This document shows, piece after piece, positions 60,185-64,000 of a stretch of 64,000 nucleotides of DNA. Position numbers and translations under genes: made by a program. How positions within the stretch are numbered: the stretch's first letter is position 1; every line of letters starts with the position of its first letter. The stretch is from NCBI RefSeq assembly GCF_029674545.1, contig NZ_CP121354.1, positions 5,775,001-5,839,000 on the forward strand. Reading direction: 5' to 3'. The DNA comes from Mesorhizobium sp. WSM4904. GTDB taxonomy: Bacteria > Pseudomonadota > Alphaproteobacteria > Rhizobiales > Rhizobiaceae. Under the pieces are notes generated by a model. The model was given only the letters and a program-made list of their open reading frames with translations. It ran no database searches and was not told the DNA's origin.

Positions 60185-61312
60185 ATGGCACCGCAAGACC
60201 AGACCCGCAAGGCCGTGAAGGTCGCATCCGGAGATAGCAGCATCGCCGCCCGCCTGCTTGCCTGGTATGACGCGCATCACCGCGACCTGCCCTGGCGCGT
60301 GACGCCGGACGCGTTCGCGCGCGGGACAAGGCCCGACCCGTATCGCATCTGGCTCTCCGAGGTCATGCTGCAGCAGACCACGGTCGAGGCGGTGAAGGCC
60401 TATTTCCGGACTTTCACGGAGAAATGGCCGACCGTCGAGGCGCTGGCCGCCGCGCCCGCCGAAGACGTCATGAAGGCCTGGGCCGGGCTCGGCTACTATT
60501 CCAGGGCGCGCAATCTCAAAGCCTGTGCCGATCTCGTGGCGCGGCAGGGCGGCCGCTTTCCCGACGCCGAGGCCGGCCTGAAGGCATTGCCGGGTATCGG
60601 CGCCTACACGGCGGCGGCCATCGCGGCGATCGCCTTCGACCAGCCGGCGGCCGTCGTCGACGGCAATGTCGAGCGCGTCATCTCGCGGCTCTATTCGATC
60701 GAGACGCCGCTCAGCGAGGCCAAGCCCGAGATCCGCACGCTGGTCGAGAAACTGGTGCCGCAGGCGAGGCCCGGCGACTTTGCGCAGGCCATGATGGACC
60801 TTGGCGCGACGATCTGCACGCCGCGCCGGCCGCGCTGCATGCTGTGCCCGGTACGCGAGGATTGCAGCGCCATTCTCGCTGGCGATCCTGAACGCTTCCC
60901 CGTCCGGCTGCCAAAGGACGACAAGCCGCTCCGGCGAGGCGCTGCCTTCGTCGCCGAGCGCGACGACGGCGCCATCCTGCTGCGCAAGCGGCCGGACAAG
61001 GGCCTGCTCGGCGGCATGACCGAGGTGCCGACGACGGCCTGGACGGCTCGGGTCGATGGGGCGACCACGGAAGATGCCGCACCTTTCCCGGCGGACTGGC
61101 GACGCGCCGGGCGGATCGGCCATGTCTTCACGCATTTCGCGCTCGAACTCGAAGTCTTTCATGCCCACATCGAAGGTGACGCGCCTAACGGGCATTTCTG
61201 GTCGCTGGCCCATGAAATTTCCGGGGAGGCGCTGCCCACCGTCATGAAAAAGGTAATCGAGGCGGCGATACCGGGCGCGACCAAAAAGCAACGCCCGCAG
61301 CGCCCGCATTGA
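60185..61312 (+). CDS. mutY: A/G-specific adenine glycosylase
   Basis: This 375-residue base-excision enzyme has the catalytic Glu in SEVMLQQTTVEAV, the helix-hairpin-helix LKALPGIGAYTAAAIAAIAF, the catalytic Asp in AVVDGNVERVISRL, and the 4Fe-4S set CTPRRPRCMLCPVREDC (C-x6-C-x2-C-x5-C). The C-terminal NUDIX-like domain (about 250-365) recognises 8-oxoguanine. It removes adenine from A:8-oxoG pairs. The next gene is 10 bases away. Confidence 0.97.
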   Translation: MAPQDQTRKAVKVASGDSSIAARLLAWYDAHHRDLPWRVTPDAFARGTRPDPYRIWLSEVMLQQTTVEAVKAYFRTFTEKWPTVEALAAAPAEDVMKAWAGLGYYSRARNLKACADLVARQGGRFPDAEAGLKALPGIGAYTAAAIAAIAFDQPAAVVDGNVERVISRLYSIETPLSEAKPEIRTLVEKLVPQARPGDFAQAMMDLGATICTPRRPRCMLCPVREDCSAILAGDPERFPVRLPKDDKPLRRGAAFVAERDDGAILLRKRPDKGLLGGMTEVPTTAWTARVDGATTEDAAPFPADWRRAGRIGHVFTHFALELEVFHAHIEGDAPNGHFWSLAHEISGEALPTVMKKVIEAAIPGATKKQRPQRPH

Positions 61313-61322
61313 AAGGACCGCA

Positions 61323-61934
61323 ATGACCGAAATCCGCCACATCGTGTTCGACATCGGCAGAGTTCTGATCCACTACGATCCGAACCTTGCGTTCAGCCGC
61401 CTCATCCCCGATGCGGACGAACGGAAATGGTTCTTCGACCATGTCTGCACCAGCGAGTGGAACATCGAGCAGGACCGCGGGCGGACATGGGAAGAGGCCG
61501 AGGCGCTCTTGATCGCCGAGCATCCCGATCACGCCGAGAACATCCGCAATTTCCGCCGCCACTGGCACGACATGGTGCCGCATGCCTATGACGACAGTGT
61601 CGCCATCATGGTCGGCCTGATCGAAAGCGGCCGCGACGTGACGATGCTGACCAATTTCGCCGCCGACACTTTCACGGAGGCCCGCCAGCGTTTCGGTTTC
61701 CTCGACCGCCCGCGTGGCGTCACCGTCTCGGGCGAGATCGGCCTGATCAAGCCCGATCAGGCCATCTACGACCATCACGTCGCATCGTTTGACCTGGAGC
61801 CGGCCGCCACGCTGTTCATCGACGACAGCCAGAAGAATGTCGACGGCGCCAAGGCCGCCGGCTGGCAGGCAGTGCTGTTCACCGATGCCAAGACGCTTCA
61901 AGCAGACCTTGAGCGGCTTGGGATTGCGGCTTGA
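61323..61934 (+). CDS. HAD-family hydrolase
   Basis: This 203-residue cytoplasmic protein has the HAD motif I as FDIGRVLIHYD, in which the second Asp of DxDxT is changed, as in the YihX-like DxG class. It has motif II MLTNFAAD and motif III/IV GLIKPDQAIYDH and LFIDDSQKNVDGAKAAGW. The substrate is unknown. It lies in the mutY operon and ends in front of a stem-loop shared with convergent ccrM. Confidence 0.88.
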   Translation: MTEIRHIVFDIGRVLIHYDPNLAFSRLIPDADERKWFFDHVCTSEWNIEQDRGRTWEEAEALLIAEHPDHAENIRNFRRHWHDMVPHAYDDSVAIMVGLIESGRDVTMLTNFAADTFTEARQRFGFLDRPRGVTVSGEIGLIKPDQAIYDHHVASFDLEPAATLFIDDSQKNVDGAKAAGWQAVLFTDAKTLQADLERLGIAA

Positions 61935-61951
61935 TCTGAATCGCTTGCGGC

Positions 61952-61979
61952 GATCCGCTGAAGTCTTGATTCAAGCGGA

Positions 61980-61981
<2 letters not shown>
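61952..61981. terminator. bidirectional stem-loop between HAD gene and ccrM
   Basis: GATCCGCT (61952-61959) pairs with AGCGGATC (61974-61981), with extra TGAA/TTCA pairing inside. It overlaps the ccrM stop and follows the HAD stop by 18 bases. No T-run is evident on either side. Confidence 0.55.
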
Positions 61982-63140
<1,159 letters not shown>

Positions 63141-63286
63141 TTACTGGCCGTTATGGTTACCGATCAGCGTAAACATTCGGTGAAGGCCGGGCGAGCCCGC
63201 CCCGGCGGTTTGCGAAGACCGGCCCATTGGTGTATGCCGCGCCGCCTGAGGCCAGCCAGGCCATTCCTTTCACGCTTCGGATTGCC

Positions 63287-63976
63287 ATGCCACAGCCAGA
63301 CCTTGTCATCTTCGATTGCGACGGCGTGCTCGTCGATTCCGAAATCGTCGCCGCGCGCGTCGAGGCCGAGCTTCTGACGTCGGCCGGGTTCGAGATCTCG
63401 GCGGAGGAGATTTTCGAGACCTATGCCGGGCTGACCTTCAAGGACATCATGCTGCGGCTCGAAGAGAAGTCCCACATCCCGTTCCAGGCCTCGCTGATCG
63501 ACCGCGCCGAGGAGCTCGTCGACCGCAAGCTGCGCAGCGACGTGCGCGTCATCGACGGCGCCCGCGAGGCGGTGGCTGCCGTCACCGCGCCGCGGGCCGT
63601 CTGCTCGAATTCGCGCAAGGAACGGATCGAGTTCATGCTCGACAAGGTGCGCCTGCTGCCCTTCTTCGCCGGCCGCATCTTTTCGGGCCTCGACATCCCG
63701 AGCAAGAAGACCAAGCCGGCGCCGGACGTGTTCCTCTTCGCAGCCGAACAGCTCGGCGCGAACCCGAAGAACACCTTCGTCATCGAGGATTCCGTGCACG
63801 GCGTCACCGGCGCCCGGGCGGCAGGCATGCGCGTCATCGGCTTCACCGGCGCCGGGCACAGCTATCCCGGCCACGCCGACGCGCTGACCGAGGCCGGCGC
63901 CGAAACGGTCATCCGCCGCTTCGCGGAACTCGGCAGCACGATTGCGGCGCTGTCAGAGTGGTCGGAAGACGCCTAG
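63287..63976 (+). CDS. HAD-IA family hydrolase (phosphoglycolate phosphatase-like)
   Basis: This 229-residue protein has motif I FDCDGVLVDSE with both Asp residues, motif II VCSNSRKERIEFML, motif III KPAPDVFLFAAEQLG and motif IV FVIEDSVHGVTGARAAGM. Its cap is the small helical type of the beta-phosphoglucomutase/GPH subfamily. It acts on a phosphorylated small metabolite. The frame is open upstream to 63227, but ATG 63287 is the start of family sequence. Confidence 0.9.
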   Translation: MPQPDLVIFDCDGVLVDSEIVAARVEAELLTSAGFEISAEEIFETYAGLTFKDIMLRLEEKSHIPFQASLIDRAEELVDRKLRSDVRVIDGAREAVAAVTAPRAVCSNSRKERIEFMLDKVRLLPFFAGRIFSGLDIPSKKTKPAPDVFLFAAEQLGANPKNTFVIEDSVHGVTGARAAGMRVIGFTGAGHSYPGHADALTEAGAETVIRRFAELGSTIAALSEWSEDA

Positions 63977-64000
63977 GGTTCGCTGGAAACTCTAGCCAAC

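Noticed and set aside
55312..60237. A plus-strand open frame of 1641 codons across smc and neighbours
   Set aside because: It is antisense to smc, with Arg/Leu/Ala-rich shadow composition, and runs through the dsbA-type gene and DUF721. High GC makes such frames common.

Overview
The window is a 64-kb piece of a high-GC alphaproteobacterial chromosome, most likely from the Hyphomicrobiales and Mesorhizobium-like. The signs are the housekeeping block smc - dsbA-type lipoprotein - DUF721 - mutY - HAD - ccrM, FixK/FNR-style promoters (TTGAT-N4-ATCAA), and several rhizobial-type palindromic intergenic repeats. No tRNA, rRNA, CRISPR array, transposase or integrase was found. Genus assignment is inference.

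From 1 to 11 kb is a low-oxygen/stress block. It holds a PHA synthase running off the left edge, a phasin and a small membrane protein, a flavin reductase, a tandem universal stress protein, two unknown proteins, a graveyard of gene fragments (P-type ATPase, cytochrome c, ABC membrane domain), and a coupled pair of a large PhoU/DUF47-like helical protein and a PPDK-like enzyme lacking its PEP/pyruvate barrel. Seven exact or near-exact FNR/FixK boxes lie in front of these genes, and an eighth precedes the host-attachment gene at 17.5 kb. From 11.0 to 17.7 kb a six-gene membrane/ABC-exporter operon, with a frameshifted ATPase gene, lies between two 282-bp direct repeats. The repeat includes the 3' ends of the PPDK-like and host-attachment genes, which suggests integration of the operon by a single crossover between those two genes.

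From 18 to 24.4 kb is a sulfide module: an ArsR repressor with the SqrR/BigR cysteine pair, divergent from sulfide:quinone oxidoreductase, a DUF2892 protein and an RND pump. From 24.4 to 36.9 kb is a respiratory nitrate reductase operon (narK fusion, narG, narH, narJ, narI, PpiC foldase, two small unknowns, DUF2478, small membrane protein), divergent from an FNR/DNR-type regulator without an Fe-S cysteine cluster. From 37 to 42 kb are the ferrous-iron uptake operon ftrABCD and nnrS.

From 42 to 48 kb is an oxygen-independent ubiquinone module (ubiD-ubiX on one strand, ubiT-ubiU-ubiV on the other), with DUF2249 and DUF6455 proteins and a molybdopterin adenylyltransferase. From 48 to 53 kb are a three-subunit molybdenum hydroxylase, another DUF2249 protein and a DUF1772 protein. 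A second class of CRP/FNR-type palindrome (TTGCG-N4-CGCAA) precedes ftrA and nnrS, with a weaker version before the second DUF2249 gene. This suggests two operator classes read by two regulators. From 53.4 kb to the end are a HAD-phosphatase/HerA-like ATPase fusion and then housekeeping genes.

Together the genes describe a facultative denitrifier's anaerobic island: nitrate respiration, quinone made without oxygen, iron uptake, NO-stress response, molybdenum cofactor use, and carbon/energy storage under oxygen control.
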